A stretch of 64,000 nucleotides of DNA, from contig CALSSE010000011.1 in NCBI GenBank assembly GCA_943788935.1, positions 1 through 64,000 on the forward strand. The letters run 5' to 3'. The position numbers were made by a program, and so were the translations under genes. Position 1 is the first letter of the stretch; every line of letters begins with the position of its first letter. Positions 16,021 through 26,057 of this stretch are shown here, in pieces. This stretch comes from an uncultured bacterium. GTDB lineage: Bacteria > Myxococcota_A > Bradymonadia > UBA7976 > VGTA01. Under the pieces are notes generated by a model. That model was given only the letters and a program-made list of their open reading frames with translations, did no database searches and was not told where the DNA came from.

Positions 16021-18876
16021 ATGAGATCGATCGCTGTCCTCTCCCTTTATTTAGCGTTTTCTCTACTATTTAGTCTCTCTGAGGTGAGAGCGCAGCAGGG
16101 CTCAGGTGAGACAGCTTCCTCTGAGGAAGCGGTGAGCTCACTTAAGCCACGGATCGTTTATCAGCCTCCAGTGAAGTATCCGGTGCCCGCCGTAGGGAGT
16201 AGGGTGACTGGTAGCGTAAAATTGAAACTTCTGATAGACGTCGAGGGGATGCTAGAAGAGGCGATAGTACTAAAGACTGATCCGGTAGGCTATGGCTTCG
16301 AGAAGTCAGCGCTACAGTACGCAGAGCGAATACGGTTCGTCCCACCACAAGTGAATGACATTAATGTGCGATCTCAGCTGGAGATCATGGTTCACTTTAC
16401 TCCTCAGATGATGATTGAGGAGCTTCGAGTGAGAGGGCAGTTTGAGGAGGCTGATCGTTTTCAAAAGAGGGCTGAGCGTTCAAAAACAGGTCGGCTCGAT
16501 GATGCTGAAATGTCAATATATGGGGCTTATGAAGACTCGACTGATGTCATTGGGTTGAGTATTCATCACCTGATCGACGGTCCTCAAGGCGAGATTAACA
16601 AAGTTGCTGAAGTCCCTATGCCAGCGGTTGAAGGTCCAACAGGAGAAATTGAAGGGCTCATTTTAGAGCAAGGTACTCGGAGACCAGTGTCTAATGCGCA
16701 GGTCAGATTTAACGGCTTTGATGCGGTACGTAGCACTACTGCGTGGGGACGTTTTCGTTTCACGGGTGTCCCTGTTGGTCGGCTCTCAGTCATGGTCACT
16801 CGGTCGGGATATGCTTCTCAATCTCATGTGATTGAGGTTAAGCCAGGGGCGGCAACTGACGTGAGAAAAATATTTTTGAAGCCGCTCAGTTTTGGAGAGC
16901 GTGAGAAAGTCGGACAGCACATTCCGCCTAGAGTACCGACGCAGCATTCACTGCAAAAAGATGAGTTACAAGGGATTGCTGGAGTAGACAGCGATTGGTT
17001 GAAGGCGAGCAGGGATCTACCCGGTCTCTACCGTGCGCCATTCGATCTCAGCGGACCGACGACCGTGCGTAGTCTTGGTGCTAGGCGATGGGGAGGGAGC
17101 GGGTCGCTCATCTTTCGTGGTGGGGTCGAAGGTGGAGCTTATCTCTTAGATACACCCACCTTGGTCATCTCCCATCTTAATCAGAGTCGAACGTTACTGC
17201 CTACTGCCATGGTGTCAAAGGTCTCAATAGAGTCTGATTATGCGCTTGAGGTTGGTCGAGTCGGCGGCGGCTTGATGGAAATAGAGCTAGATCAACCTAG
17301 TCTAGATGATCGACAGATAGAAGTTGAAATCAATGCTTTTGAGCTCAGCGGCGTAGTGGGCGGAGCGATCTCATCAAAGACGAGCATCACCGTCGCTGCC
17401 AAACTCGGGGTGATGCGATCATTTCAAACCCAGCTCGGCGCAGACGAGTGGTTAAAATATGGTGTCCAAGTACCTAATAGCCAAGATGTACACCTCTTAC
17501 TCAACCACAATGAAGGCGCTCATGCGCTCACCTTCTTAACGACGTGGCATAACAGCGGCTGGAGAAATGATTTTGAGTCACCGGATCTGATTCAAGCTCA
17601 GCTACGCGGCGATATAGGTCAATCTCAAAATGGTATGAGCGCTCGATTGAAGTGGGCTTATAATAGACCAGAGAGTCAATTAAGCAATACTATGAGCTTC
17701 TCTTATGAGCTCTTGAACAGCTATGAGAATGTGGCTCATGATCACAGCCTTGAACACACGATAGGTCAACTTTTCCTTGTTGATCGACTCAAGTTACGTA
17801 TCGCTAAACCTCTATGGTTAACCGCAGGTCTAGAGCAGCAGGTCACTCATAGTTTTATTAGCCAACAAGGCGCAAGTCTCTGGGTCGAAGGGATGGGTCG
17901 TTCTCTCAATCGCTATGAACCCGCTGCTATCGAGGAAGATCAGGTACTCTCTTTCTCTCCTAGCGCCTGGGTCGGTTTAGAGGGACGGTGGACGAGAGTA
18001 CATTTGGTTCTTGGTACTCGCGTTGGTTATTGGTCAGAGACTGAGGAGATTACCCCAGAACCTCGGGTATCTCTCCGCTATACTCCAGCATTTGGTACGA
18101 TCCTTAAGATGGGGAGTGGCCTCTATGTTCAACAGCTTCGACCACGATATTTCGATAGATATCTAGGAGTCGGTTTTGGAGCGACCCCCCTTAAACAGCC
18201 TCGTTTCTTCTCTAACTCTGCGGGGATTGAGCAGCGATTTACTCGTGAGCTTTACTTAGATGTAACTAGTTTTTACAGACTTATGGATAACCTGCTGGTC
18301 AATGACCCCGACCCGACGCTCCGATTTGCGAGTAGCGGTGAAGGGGAGGCATTTGGTGCTGAACTCTTACTGCGGTATGACCCCGATTCTCGATATTTTG
18401 GTTGGATCTCATATGGCTATACTCATGCTCGAGTCAAAGATAGAGCGTCAGGTTCTCTTCGTCGAAATGATCATGATCAGACTCATAGCCTCTCTGCGGT
18501 TAGCGGTGTGAAGCTCACTCCTCAGTTAAGTATTAATACTCGATGGCGCTACCTCTCAGGAGCCCCATATTCAATATTACCTCCTCAGAGCTTTGACAGT
18601 GATCTCGGCCAGTCTACCTTTGGTTTTGGACCTACGCCTACCGATAGACCAGTGAATACCCTGAGATATTCTAGTTTTCATCAGCTAGATTTGAGGATTG
18701 ATTATCGTTGGCGATTTAAAGAGTGGTCTTTGCTCAGCTATCTACAGTTTAACAACGTATATGGCCACCGCAGCTCAGAGCTTCCACATCCCCTCGAGGG
18801 TCTGAGCTCTACAGCGCCGGCGACTCTTCAGAGTTGGCCATTTTGGATGAGCGTTGGCCTTCGAGCTAAGTTTTAA
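16021..18876 (+). CDS. TonB C-terminal domain fused to a TonB-dependent receptor
   Basis: A 951-residue outer-membrane protein. Order: signal peptide ending SLSEVRAQ; a TonB energy-transducer C-terminal-like domain at about 45-120 (VTGSVKLKLLIDVEGMLEEA, YAERIRFVPP); a carboxypeptidase-regulatory-like beta domain at about 205-285; a plug domain at about 325-430 (VRSLGARRWGG, LIFRGGVEGGAYLLD); then a long beta-barrel ending in the terminal Phe of SVGLRAKF. ATG 16021 follows GAGGGG by 7 nt; a TTG at 16006 would add five residues. The substrate is unknown. The stop overlaps the start of the next lipoprotein gene by one base. Confidence 0.88.
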   Translation: MRSIAVLSLYLAFSLLFSLSEVRAQQGSGETASSEEAVSSLKPRIVYQPPVKYPVPAVGSRVTGSVKLKLLIDVEGMLEEAIVLKTDPVGYGFEKSALQYAERIRFVPPQVNDINVRSQLEIMVHFTPQMMIEELRVRGQFEEADRFQKRAERSKTGRLDDAEMSIYGAYEDSTDVIGLSIHHLIDGPQGEINKVAEVPMPAVEGPTGEIEGLILEQGTRRPVSNAQVRFNGFDAVRSTTAWGRFRFTGVPVGRLSVMVTRSGYASQSHVIEVKPGAATDVRKIFLKPLSFGEREKVGQHIPPRVPTQHSLQKDELQGIAGVDSDWLKASRDLPGLYRAPFDLSGPTTVRSLGARRWGGSGSLIFRGGVEGGAYLLDTPTLVISHLNQSRTLLPTAMVSKVSIESDYALEVGRVGGGLMEIELDQPSLDDRQIEVEINAFELSGVVGGAISSKTSITVAAKLGVMRSFQTQLGADEWLKYGVQVPNSQDVHLLLNHNEGAHALTFLTTWHNSGWRNDFESPDLIQAQLRGDIGQSQNGMSARLKWAYNRPESQLSNTMSFSYELLNSYENVAHDHSLEHTIGQLFLVDRLKLRIAKPLWLTAGLEQQVTHSFISQQGASLWVEGMGRSLNRYEPAAIEEDQVLSFSPSAWVGLEGRWTRVHLVLGTRVGYWSETEEITPEPRVSLRYTPAFGTILKMGSGLYVQQLRPRYFDRYLGVGFGATPLKQPRFFSNSAGIEQRFTRELYLDVTSFYRLMDNLLVNDPDPTLRFASSGEGEAFGAELLLRYDPDSRYFGWISYGYTHARVKDRASGSLRRNDHDQTHSLSAVSGVKLTPQLSINTRWRYLSGAPYSILPPQSFDSDLGQSTFGFGPTPTDRPVNTLRYSSFHQLDLRIDYRWRFKEWSLLSYLQFNNVYGHRSSELPHPLEGLSSTAPATLQSWPFWMSVGLRAKF

Positions 18877-19943
18877 TGAGGAATACAGAGAATATGAAAT
18901 ATCTAGAGATGACCAATCAGCCTCAACTACGCTCTCTTTGGCTCTTATTAGTTCAAGTCGTTACCATCATCACCGCTCTATTGACCTTCAGTTGCGGTGA
19001 GTTAGTCGAGGCTGACATGAGCTTAGAAGAGGGGTATCAAGTCTTTGGGATACGGGTCGATCCTCCTGTCGCTCGACCCGATGACCAAGTGGTGATGACC
19101 GTTTATGATCATCACCCTCGTCTTCAGAACTTTGAATATAGTTGGAGTCTATGTCTCTACAGTCATGGTGCTCCGAGTTATTTTAAGTGTTTAAATGAGC
19201 TCTCCCTCCCAGAGAGTGATAAAACGCCACGAATCGTCATTGATCTGAGCGAGCGCGGGATAGACTTGCGAAAGCGATTGCGAGCGCTTGGCCAATCACT
19301 CAACACGAATGGTGAGCGGCGAAGTTTGGATGAGGGGCTCGATATCTTTGTGATATTAAATAGCGGTTTACCTAATAAGAGATTTATTCAGACCGTGAAG
19401 CGTATTCGGGTGATTGACGCACCTGGAGAGTCGCCGCTAGCAGAGAATCCTAAGCTCAAAGAGTGGACAGTGACCGAGAGTGGAGTGGCGAATTTATTAC
19501 CCTCGTGTACGGTAAAACCGGCAACCCCTTTGAATACTCTCAGATATAATGAGGCGGGAGAGGTGATCTCTGGGACCCTTAGAGAGTCAGTATTAGGAGA
19601 GATCACAGGACAAAAGTCCTTAGAGATAATGGATGGAGTTGAGGGGGGGGAAGCTGAGCCTTGTACTTTCCATAACCAATCATTACTCGATCTTACTGCC
19701 AAGGTGAAAGGCGACTATGAGCGTGATTGGAGCGTCAATGAAGGATATACTTACCGATGGTATATCTCCGATGAGCAAAAAGCTCTGACCCCGATCACTG
19801 GGGGTGGATTAGGGATCGCTCAGTTCAACCTAGGCGCGAACCTTCGCTCTGTTGAACTCTATTTTACAGTTCGTGACCCTCATGGAGGATTCGCAGCAGG
19901 ACGGCAAGATCTACAGCTCATAGAGGGTATTAAGCTACGATGA
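18876..19943 (+). CDS. Putative lipoprotein coupled to the TonB-dependent receptor
   Basis: A 355-residue protein of unknown family. A hydrophobic segment ends in LLTFSCGELVE, giving a likely lipidated Cys near residue 40. The rest is beta-rich, with a late EGYTYRWYISDEQKALTP stretch suggestive of an Ig-like fold. The ATG at 18876 overlaps the receptor stop; another ATG at 18894 would also leave the signal intact. Tight coupling to the TonB receptor suggests a surface-exposed partner in uptake, as lipoproteins often are for such receptors. The TGA abuts the convergent gene's stop codon. Confidence 0.75.
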   Translation: MRNTENMKYLEMTNQPQLRSLWLLLVQVVTIITALLTFSCGELVEADMSLEEGYQVFGIRVDPPVARPDDQVVMTVYDHHPRLQNFEYSWSLCLYSHGAPSYFKCLNELSLPESDKTPRIVIDLSERGIDLRKRLRALGQSLNTNGERRSLDEGLDIFVILNSGLPNKRFIQTVKRIRVIDAPGESPLAENPKLKEWTVTESGVANLLPSCTVKPATPLNTLRYNEAGEVISGTLRESVLGEITGQKSLEIMDGVEGGEAEPCTFHNQSLLDLTAKVKGDYERDWSVNEGYTYRWYISDEQKALTPITGGGLGIAQFNLGANLRSVELYFTVRDPHGGFAAGRQDLQLIEGIKLR

Positions 19944-21182
19944 TCATTCTTTGCGTCTGGCGATGACGATAAGAGTGTCTAAACCGATCGCTTCTCCTCG
20001 GTCAAGTATGTCCTGAGCGACCTCTTGTATTGCTTGTATTAGCTCGGTATAGACTTGGTCATCGCCAGCCAAATCCGCAAGCTCAGGGCGCAGAGCGGTA
20101 GTCATCTTGGCGAAGTCTTCTCCACTGCATACGTCGGTGATCATCGGTTGATACCATCGGCGCACTTGATCAAAGCCATGAGTCTCTAGCATCTCCTTGA
20201 GGGTATCTCGACCGCCGAGATGAAAGTTACTCCTCACTGGGGTCGGGAGAGATATGCCTACTCGCTTAAGCGCCTGACCGGTAATCGTCATCATATGACT
20301 GTGCTCAGGGCGACCCCAGACGACCCAAGCGCTGAGCCCACCCGGTTGTAGGACTCGCGCTGATTCACTGAGCACTGCGTTGGGATCAGGGATCAACATC
20401 AAGTTCAGGCAGCTCAAGATTCGGTCAAATGAACGATCTTCGAAGGGGAGAGCTTGACCGTCGGCACGTATGATTTTAAGGAGGGGATCTCCGTCTCGTT
20501 TGGAAAATCTCTCTGTTGCTAACTTGATCATTTCATTAGATATATCTGTCAGAGTGAGTTGAGCGTTAGTTGAGCGTATACGCCGCTTTATTTCTATTCC
20601 CGCGCCTCCCCCTCCACAGCCGATCTCCAGGATAGATTCAGCACTCTCTAGTTGAAGATGATCAATTGCCACCCGAGCTGCTCTGAGACTGATATGTTCT
20701 ACTTCGGAGACGAAGCGAGCGGCAAACTCATCCCACCGACCTTCAATCTCAGCAGTGGTTGGTGCATGGGGACCTATTCCCTTTTCTTCCTCTTCACTCT
20801 CACCTCTAATATGCGCGGCGAGACGAGCTAATGCGGTGTGATCAGTGGAGTGTCGCTTTGGTTTAAGCACCTCGGACTCAGACTGAGTGGGGATCAAGTG
20901 AATATGGGCGTGGGGTACTTCATAGCCAAGTACAAGAACAGCGACCCTCTCGCAAGAGACGCGTTGATTAAGGAGCACAGCCACTTTATGAGCGGCTGAC
21001 CATAAGGCCTCAGCTCGCTGAGCAGAGAGGTCGAATAAATAGTCCTCCTCTCTCTTGGGGACTACTAAGGTATGACCCTCCGCGAGGGGCTGGATATCTA
21101 GAAAAGCGAGATGTTCTTCATCTTCCCATATACGATGACAAGGGATTTCGCCGCTGATGATTTTAGAGAATATACTGCTCAT
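19944..21182 (-). CDS. HIT-domain/SAM-methyltransferase fusion protein
   Basis: A 412-residue fusion. Residues 1-110 are a HIT hydrolase domain with CHRIWEDEEHLAFLDIQPLA and the catalytic histidine triad HAHIHLIP. Residues about 160-410 are a class I methyltransferase with motif I ILEIGCGGGGAGIEI, the acidic LTDISNEMIKLA motif, and LSESARVLQPGG, resembling UbiE/Methyltransf_11 enzymes. HIT enzymes hydrolyse nucleotide conjugates, and the methyl acceptor is unknown. I have not met this fusion before. Both halves keep their motifs and there is no frameshift between them, so it reads as one polypeptide. Three tandem Shine-Dalgarno copies precede it. Confidence 0.88.
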   Translation of the reverse strand: MSSIFSKIISGEIPCHRIWEDEEHLAFLDIQPLAEGHTLVVPKREEDYLFDLSAQRAEALWSAAHKVAVLLNQRVSCERVAVLVLGYEVPHAHIHLIPTQSESEVLKPKRHSTDHTALARLAAHIRGESEEEEKGIGPHAPTTAEIEGRWDEFAARFVSEVEHISLRAARVAIDHLQLESAESILEIGCGGGGAGIEIKRRIRSTNAQLTLTDISNEMIKLATERFSKRDGDPLLKIIRADGQALPFEDRSFDRILSCLNLMLIPDPNAVLSESARVLQPGGLSAWVVWGRPEHSHMMTITGQALKRVGISLPTPVRSNFHLGGRDTLKEMLETHGFDQVRRWYQPMITDVCSGEDFAKMTTALRPELADLAGDDQVYTELIQAIQEVAQDILDRGEAIGLDTLIVIARRKE

Positions 21183-21222
21183 GGTAACTCCTAGCTAACT
21201 CCTAAGCTAACTCCTAGCTATT
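21183..21222 (-). promoter_or_regulatory. Triplicated Shine-Dalgarno region
   Basis: Read on the minus strand, AGGAG occurs three times at 21188-21192, 21199-21203 and 21211-21215 within near-identical units of about 11-12 bases (AGCTAGGAGTTA). The closest copy ends 5 nt before the ATG at 21182. The other two are about 16 and 28 nt away. Confidence 0.6.
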
Positions 21223-21275
21223 GGAGCAGCCTAGTGGAGGGGGAACGCCTTGAATGATGACTACATGTGGAAGAA

Positions 21276-22565
21276 CTAAACTTGAAAACTACTGATCATC
21301 TGCTCTAAACGCTTTAACCCTGAGCGCAACGAGCTAATATCAGGACCAAAGCTGAAGCGGACATGTCGTCTAAACCGACTGGGTCGATCTGCGCGTCGTT
21401 GTCCAGGGTTAATATCGAAAAACTCTCCAGGGACACAGATTACCTTATGCTTAAGCGCTTCCCGAAAAAAGCCCATTCCGGTGGAGATTGGCTCAGGAAG
21501 ATAACGAAGATCTCCCCAAATATAAAAGGTCCCCTCGGGCTCTTGATCGATGTGAATTCCTAGTGAGCGTAAGCGGTTTAGCATAAGGTCTCGTTTAGGA
21601 CCAAAGGTAGATTTTAAAGCTGCTGATTCTGCGTTGATGTGCTCTGGAGTGACTAAGGGGAGCGCGCTGCGCTGGGCAGGTCTAGAACCTCCTCCGTCGA
21701 GGAAGCTCCCAGCACTGTTGAGTGAGTCAATGAGGTCTCGTGGACCTACAGTCCAAGCGACACGCCAACCGGGATAACGCCAATTCTTGGTGAGTCCATC
21801 GATGATGAGGGTTGGGTCTCGATTAACGTCTTGGACAAAGGCTGCTGCGCTCACTGAGCTAGTCTCTGGTTTCCATATATAATGACTGTAAAATTCATCA
21901 AAGATGAGTGCACAGTCAAGACGACGAGTAACTGCCATCCACTCGGCGAGTTCATCGCCGGCGATGAGCTTGCCGGTCGGGTTACAGGGGTTGGAGGCTA
22001 ATAGACCGGAAAGACCCCGTCCAAGGATCTCCCGTTCGAGCTGAAGGCTAGAAAATCGATAACCTTCATTCGGGTCGAGCAGAATGGGGATCGGATTAAA
22101 GAAGCGGAACAGACCGAGTAACTCTTCATAAGCGGTGTAATCTGGGAGAAAGTGGCCGAGATTAATCTCTCCCAACGAAGCGGCAACCCGAGTAAGGGCC
22201 GCCCGACCTCCAGGCGAGATACTCACATTCTCAGCGCTGTATTGACTTGGGAGACCACGTCGATAGAGATGATTATAGAGTTGAGCAACAGCGTCCCTTA
22301 ATTCCATAAGACCCGCTACAGGAGCATATTCTACGACAGGACCTTGCAGAGTGTCGATACGTTGTGGTGCTTGAGGGAGGGCATCCGTTTGCGGTTGACC
22401 TTGACCAAGATTCGACCACGAAGAGTCATCGGGTGTGTACCCCGCTTTAGTCGCCTCATTCATTACAAAGATCACCCCGGTGCGAGGGACCTCTCTAAAA
22501 GGACTGTGAGGCCTCATTGAGGACTTCATAGGATCGACCTGTAGATCGAGAGAGTGCTGGCTCAT
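21276..22565 (-). CDS. PLP-dependent class I/II aminotransferase
   Basis: A fold-type I aminotransferase of 429 residues. Visible landmarks are the cofactor-phosphate region SPGGRAALTRVAAS, the Asn in SNPCNPTGKLI, the Asp in IFDEFYSHYIW, the Schiff-base Lys in DGLTKNWRYPGWR, and a late substrate-binding Arg in RFRRHVRFSFG. The substrate amino acid cannot be told. It is on the same strand as the HIT/methyltransferase gene with a 93-nt gap. Its leader contains a 20-bp tandem repeat. Confidence 0.9.
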   Translation of the reverse strand: MSQHSLDLQVDPMKSSMRPHSPFREVPRTGVIFVMNEATKAGYTPDDSSWSNLGQGQPQTDALPQAPQRIDTLQGPVVEYAPVAGLMELRDAVAQLYNHLYRRGLPSQYSAENVSISPGGRAALTRVAASLGEINLGHFLPDYTAYEELLGLFRFFNPIPILLDPNEGYRFSSLQLEREILGRGLSGLLASNPCNPTGKLIAGDELAEWMAVTRRLDCALIFDEFYSHYIWKPETSSVSAAAFVQDVNRDPTLIIDGLTKNWRYPGWRVAWTVGPRDLIDSLNSAGSFLDGGGSRPAQRSALPLVTPEHINAESAALKSTFGPKRDLMLNRLRSLGIHIDQEPEGTFYIWGDLRYLPEPISTGMGFFREALKHKVICVPGEFFDINPGQRRADRPSRFRRHVRFSFGPDISSLRSGLKRLEQMISSFQV

Positions 22566-22617
22566 AATCAGACCACCTATCGGTATATAAGAGATCTAAG
22601 AGTGGTAGCACACTCTG

Positions 22618-22668
22618 CTAGTCGAGGCCAGTCGGGGCTAGTCGAGGCCAGTCGGGGCTAGTCGAGGC
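22618..22668. repeat. 20-bp tandem repeat, about 2.5 copies
   Basis: GTCGAGGCCAGTCGGGGCTA occurs exactly at 22621-22640 and 22641-22660, followed by a partial third copy GTCGAGGC. It lies in the 172-nt gap between nqrF and the aminotransferase gene and is GC-rich compared with its flanks. Confidence 0.75.
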
Positions 22669-22738
22669 GAGAGAGAAGCAGATAACCTACACACATGTGA
22701 GTTGTAGATCATCGCCCATCAACTTACCTCTTCAGTGA

Positions 22739-24013
22739 TCAGCCACCAAAGTCGTCGAGCATGATGCTCTCTTCTTCGACGCCGATGTTGATGAGCATGT
22801 TGATCACTGAGGTGTTCATCATTGGTGGTCCACAGAGGTAGTACTCGATGTCCTCTGGTGACTCATGATTTTGGAGATACTCATCATGGACTACATTGTG
22901 GATATATCCAGTATAGCCCTTCTTACAGCCCAATGATTGGCGAGAAGGAGCGTCAACGTTATCCCAATCGTCCTCTTCAATGACATCAGAGAGTGCGACG
23001 TGCCACTCAAAGTTATTAAACTCTGATTGGATGCCATCAAAATCTTCTAGATAGAAAGCCTCACGGAAGGAGCGTGCTCCATACCAGAAAGAAACTTTTC
23101 GATCGGTCTTGATGCGCTTAAACTGATCAAAGATATGTGAGCGCATCGGAGCCATTCCTGCGCCACCACCAATGAATACCATCTCACTGTTGGTCTCTCG
23201 GGCGAAGAACTCACCGAAGGGTCCAGAGATCGTGACTTTATCACCAGGCTTACGACCGAAGATAAAGGAAGACATGATCCCTGGGGGAACGTCAGGCATG
23301 CGCGGTGGGGGTGAAGCGACGCGAATATTAAGCATGATCATCCCGTACTCTTCAGGATAATTCGCCATCGAGTAAGCGCGGGTCACTTCATCTTTGACAT
23401 TGGAGACGAAGCGCCACATATCAAAGTTATCCCAATCCCCACGGTATTCATCTTCGATATCAAAGTCGCTGTACTTCTGTACGTGAGGCGGACAATCAAT
23501 CTGAATATAACCACCGGCACGGAAGGGAACGCTCTCTCCTTCGGGGAGATCGATAATAAACTCTTTGATAAAGGTCGCCACGTTGTGGTTTGAGCGTACA
23601 GTACACTCCCACTTACGGACTCCGAAGATCTCTGGTTCAATCTCGATGTCCATGTCGTTTTTCACTTTGACTTGGCAAGCGAGTCGACAGCCTGAGCGAG
23701 CCTCGCCACGGCTAATGTGTCCCTCTTCAGTAGGGAGCATTGATCCACCACCGCTGTGAATGTGGACTTTACAGACTCCACAGCTCCCCTTACCGCCACA
23801 AGCAGAGGGGATAAAGATCTTCTCAGCGGAGAGGACGTTGAGGAGGTTGGTCCCCGCATTAGCGGAGAGCGCCTTCTCGCCCTCATTTATATTAATAGTA
23901 ACCGCGGCGCTATTCACCAGCTTAGAGCGGGCTACCATAAGGAACACCACGAGGGCGACGATCATCATAATAAAGACCGCTACGCCCAAGATAATGGTTT
24001 GTGTTGCGTCCAT
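22739..24013 (-). CDS. nqrF: Na+-translocating NADH:quinone reductase subunit F
   Basis: The electron-input subunit: it oxidises NADH through FAD and passes electrons to a 2Fe-2S centre. One N-terminal TM helix (about 7-29) is followed by a ferredoxin domain with the 2Fe-2S cysteines in [10 protein letters not shown] and RSGCRLACQ. An FAD domain ([11 protein letters not shown]) and an NADH domain ([14 protein letters not shown]) come next, and the last residues are MLDDFGG. It is slightly longer (424) than the usual about 407. Last gene of the operon; no nqrM/apbE follows. Confidence 0.97.
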   Translation of the reverse strand: MDATQTIILGVAVFIMMIVALVVFLMVARSKLVNSAAVTININEGEKALSANAGTNLLNVLSAEKIFIPSACGGKGSCGVCKVHIHSGGGSMLPTEEGHISRGEARSGCRLACQVKVKNDMDIEIEPEIFGVRKWECTVRSNHNVATFIKEFIIDLPEGESVPFRAGGYIQIDCPPHVQKYSDFDIEDEYRGDWDNFDMWRFVSNVKDEVTRAYSMANYPEEYGMIMLNIRVASPPPRMPDVPPGIMSSFIFGRKPGDKVTISGPFGEFFARETNSEMVFIGGGAGMAPMRSHIFDQFKRIKTDRKVSFWYGARSFREAFYLEDFDGIQSEFNNFEWHVALSDVIEEDDWDNVDAPSRQSLGCKKGYTGYIHNVVHDEYLQNHESPEDIEYYLCGPPMMNTSVINMLINIGVEEESIMLDDFGG

Positions 24014-24034
24014 TCTTTCTCTCCTGCGTAGTGC

Positions 24035-24649
24035 TTAGAGCTGGATCCCGGCGAAGGCCATAAAGCCGATCGCCATGAGTCCAGTCACGATAAAAGTGAT
24101 CCCCAATCCACGGAGAGGGGGAGGTACATCGCTGTAGCGCATCTTCTCACGAATCGCCGCTAAAGCGACGATAGCGAGTAGCCAGCCAACCCCAGAACCA
24201 AAGCCATAAGCGAGGCTCTCAGGGAAGTTATAATCACGCTCAACCATAAATAGTGAAGCGCCAAGGATTGCGCAGTTTACCGCGATGAGCGGTAAAAATA
24301 TCCCTAATGAAGAATAGAGTGCTGGCGCGTATTTGTCGAGCGCCATTTCTACTACCTGCACACTAGCGGCGATAGTGCCGATGAGGGTGAGGAAAGTGAG
24401 AAAAGAAAGGTCACTTGTCGCCAAGTCAGGACTGACCCAAGCAAGCGCTCCCTCTTTGAGCAAATAAGTGTAGAGGACATTGTTGAGTGGACAAGTGATG
24501 GTCAATACAAAGACCACCGCTGCTCCGAGTCCCATGGCGGTCTCTACTTTTTTAGAGACCGCGAGGAACGAACACATGCCGAGGAAAAAGGCTAAAGCCA
24601 TATTCTCAACAAAGATCGATTTTACCAAGAGGCTAATATAATGTTCCAT
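24035..24649 (-). CDS. nqrE: Na+-translocating NADH:quinone reductase subunit E
   Basis: A six-helix membrane subunit homologous to RnfA, forming with NqrD the half-channel and intramembrane iron centre. Conserved segments include [21 protein letters not shown] and [20 protein letters not shown], each supplying a cysteine near the membrane centre. 204 residues is normal length. Three nt separate it from nqrD. Confidence 0.97.
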   Translation of the reverse strand: MEHYISLLVKSIFVENMALAFFLGMCSFLAVSKKVETAMGLGAAVVFVLTITCPLNNVLYTYLLKEGALAWVSPDLATSDLSFLTFLTLIGTIAASVQVVEMALDKYAPALYSSLGIFLPLIAVNCAILGASLFMVERDYNFPESLAYGFGSGVGWLLAIVALAAIREKMRYSDVPPPLRGLGITFIVTGLMAIGFMAFAGIQL

Positions 24650-24652
24650 GTC

Positions 24653-25273
24653 TTACTCCTCCTCAATCTGATCAGGCTTAAAGGCGCGGACGATCCAGAT
24701 AAAGATCGCGATGAGGAAGAACGCGCCGGGTGAGAGGACTAAAAGTCCATTAGGCGTGTACCATCCACCCTCGGTAGCAAGGGGAAGTAGCTGCACACCA
24801 AAGAGGCTGCCACTACCAAAGAGCTCTCGGAAGAAGGCGACAAAGACTAAAACGATGCTGTAGCCTAGTCCATTACCGAAGCCATCAATCACGCTCTTTA
24901 AAGGCCCTTGCTGCATAGCAAAGGCTTCAGCGCGTCCCATGACGATACAATTGGTGATGATCAAACCCACGAAGACAGAAAGCTGCTTGGCGGTCTCATA
25001 GACGAAGGCCTTGAGGACTTGGTCAGTGATGATCACCAAAGAGGCGATAATCGTGAGTTGGACAATGATACGGATACTTGGCGGGATGAAGTTACGGATC
25101 AAACTCACCGCTAAGTTTGAGAAGATCAAGACCACGATAACCGCCGCTGACATAACCAACGCGGTCTCCATCTTAGTGGTGACCGCTAGCGCTGAACAGA
25201 TTCCTAAGACCTGTAGAGCGATGGGGTTGTCATTGAAGAGTGGGTCTAAGAGGACCTCTGAGTTCTTAGCCAT
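24653..25273 (-). CDS. nqrD: Na+-translocating NADH:quinone reductase subunit D
   Basis: A six-helix subunit homologous to RnfE and partner of Nqr[20 protein letters not shown] and [14 protein letters not shown] carry the two conserved cysteine regions. The start overlaps the nqrC stop by eight bases, which indicates coupled translation. The length of 206 residues is typical. Confidence 0.97.
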   Translation of the reverse strand: MAKNSEVLLDPLFNDNPIALQVLGICSALAVTTKMETALVMSAAVIVVLIFSNLAVSLIRNFIPPSIRIIVQLTIIASLVIITDQVLKAFVYETAKQLSVFVGLIITNCIVMGRAEAFAMQQGPLKSVIDGFGNGLGYSIVLVFVAFFRELFGSGSLFGVQLLPLATEGGWYTPNGLLVLSPGAFFLIAIFIWIVRAFKPDQIEEE

Positions 25274-26042
25274 TGTTCGCTCCCTTCATCTCCTTGTTGA
25301 TATAATTGCCGAACCCTTGCTCTCCGAGCCAAAACTGGAGGAGGTTAGTGACCCCATTGCTAGTGATCGTGGCGCCAGAGAGACCATCTACACTGTAGTT
25401 GTCGTTGGCTTGGCCCTTCTTTACGTAAAGCGCCGGGGCAGCAGAGCCAGGCTTAAAAGCTTTCTTGCCTTTCCATTGGGCTTTCCACTTCTTGTTGTCG
25501 ACCTCACCGCCTAGACCAGGAGTCTCGGCGTGTTTGTAGAAGGTGAGACCTTTAATATCAGTCCCATTGGGGTTGAGGGCGATGTAGCCATAGAGCGTAG
25601 ACCATAGCCCTTTACCCTCAACAGGGAAGATCACGGTCTCGATACCTTTGGCATCTGCAGACTTTATGTTAAAGATCTTGGCGCAGTGGGGAGTGCGTCT
25701 AACTTTAGCTCTGTTGCCAACAACATCTTTACTGGTCGCAGGATCTTTGGCGAACTTCTGTTGATCGAAGCTCGTAGGATCTTGACCTTCACAACCTTTA
25801 TCTTGGAGAGCGACGAGCTTAGGCTGTACGCGACTCTGATAAGTCTTTTTAATATTATCAGCGCTGATCGCGACCTCATCGGTGAGTAGACCGGCGACAT
25901 CGAGGACCTTCTTCTGACGATCAAGGATTTCGTTTTCTATTTGCTTCTCTTTGAGCCCTACTGCCGCGCTAGCGACGAAAATCGAGCAGACGAAGCAGAC
26001 AATCGTCGCGAAGCCGACCGTTCTTGTGGGTGTAAATTCCAT
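25266..26042 (-). CDS. nqrC: Na+-translocating NADH:quinone reductase subunit C
   Basis: A periplasmic subunit carrying covalently bound FMN on a Thr. One TM helix lies at about 8-28. The flavin attachment motif appears as [12 protein letters not shown] at about 225-236. A GGAGGT site 8 nt before the ATG gives a secure start. Attachment of the FMN needs the flavin transferase ApbE, which is not in this window. Confidence 0.97.
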   Translation of the reverse strand: MEFTPTRTVGFATIVCFVCSIFVASAAVGLKEKQIENEILDRQKKVLDVAGLLTDEVAISADNIKKTYQSRVQPKLVALQDKGCEGQDPTSFDQQKFAKDPATSKDVVGNRAKVRRTPHCAKIFNIKSADAKGIETVIFPVEGKGLWSTLYGYIALNPNGTDIKGLTFYKHAETPGLGGEVDNKKWKAQWKGKKAFKPGSAAPALYVKKGQANDNYSVDGLSGATITSNGVTNLLQFWLGEQGFGNYINKEMKGANNG

Positions 26043-26057
26043 CTTTGATGACCTCCG

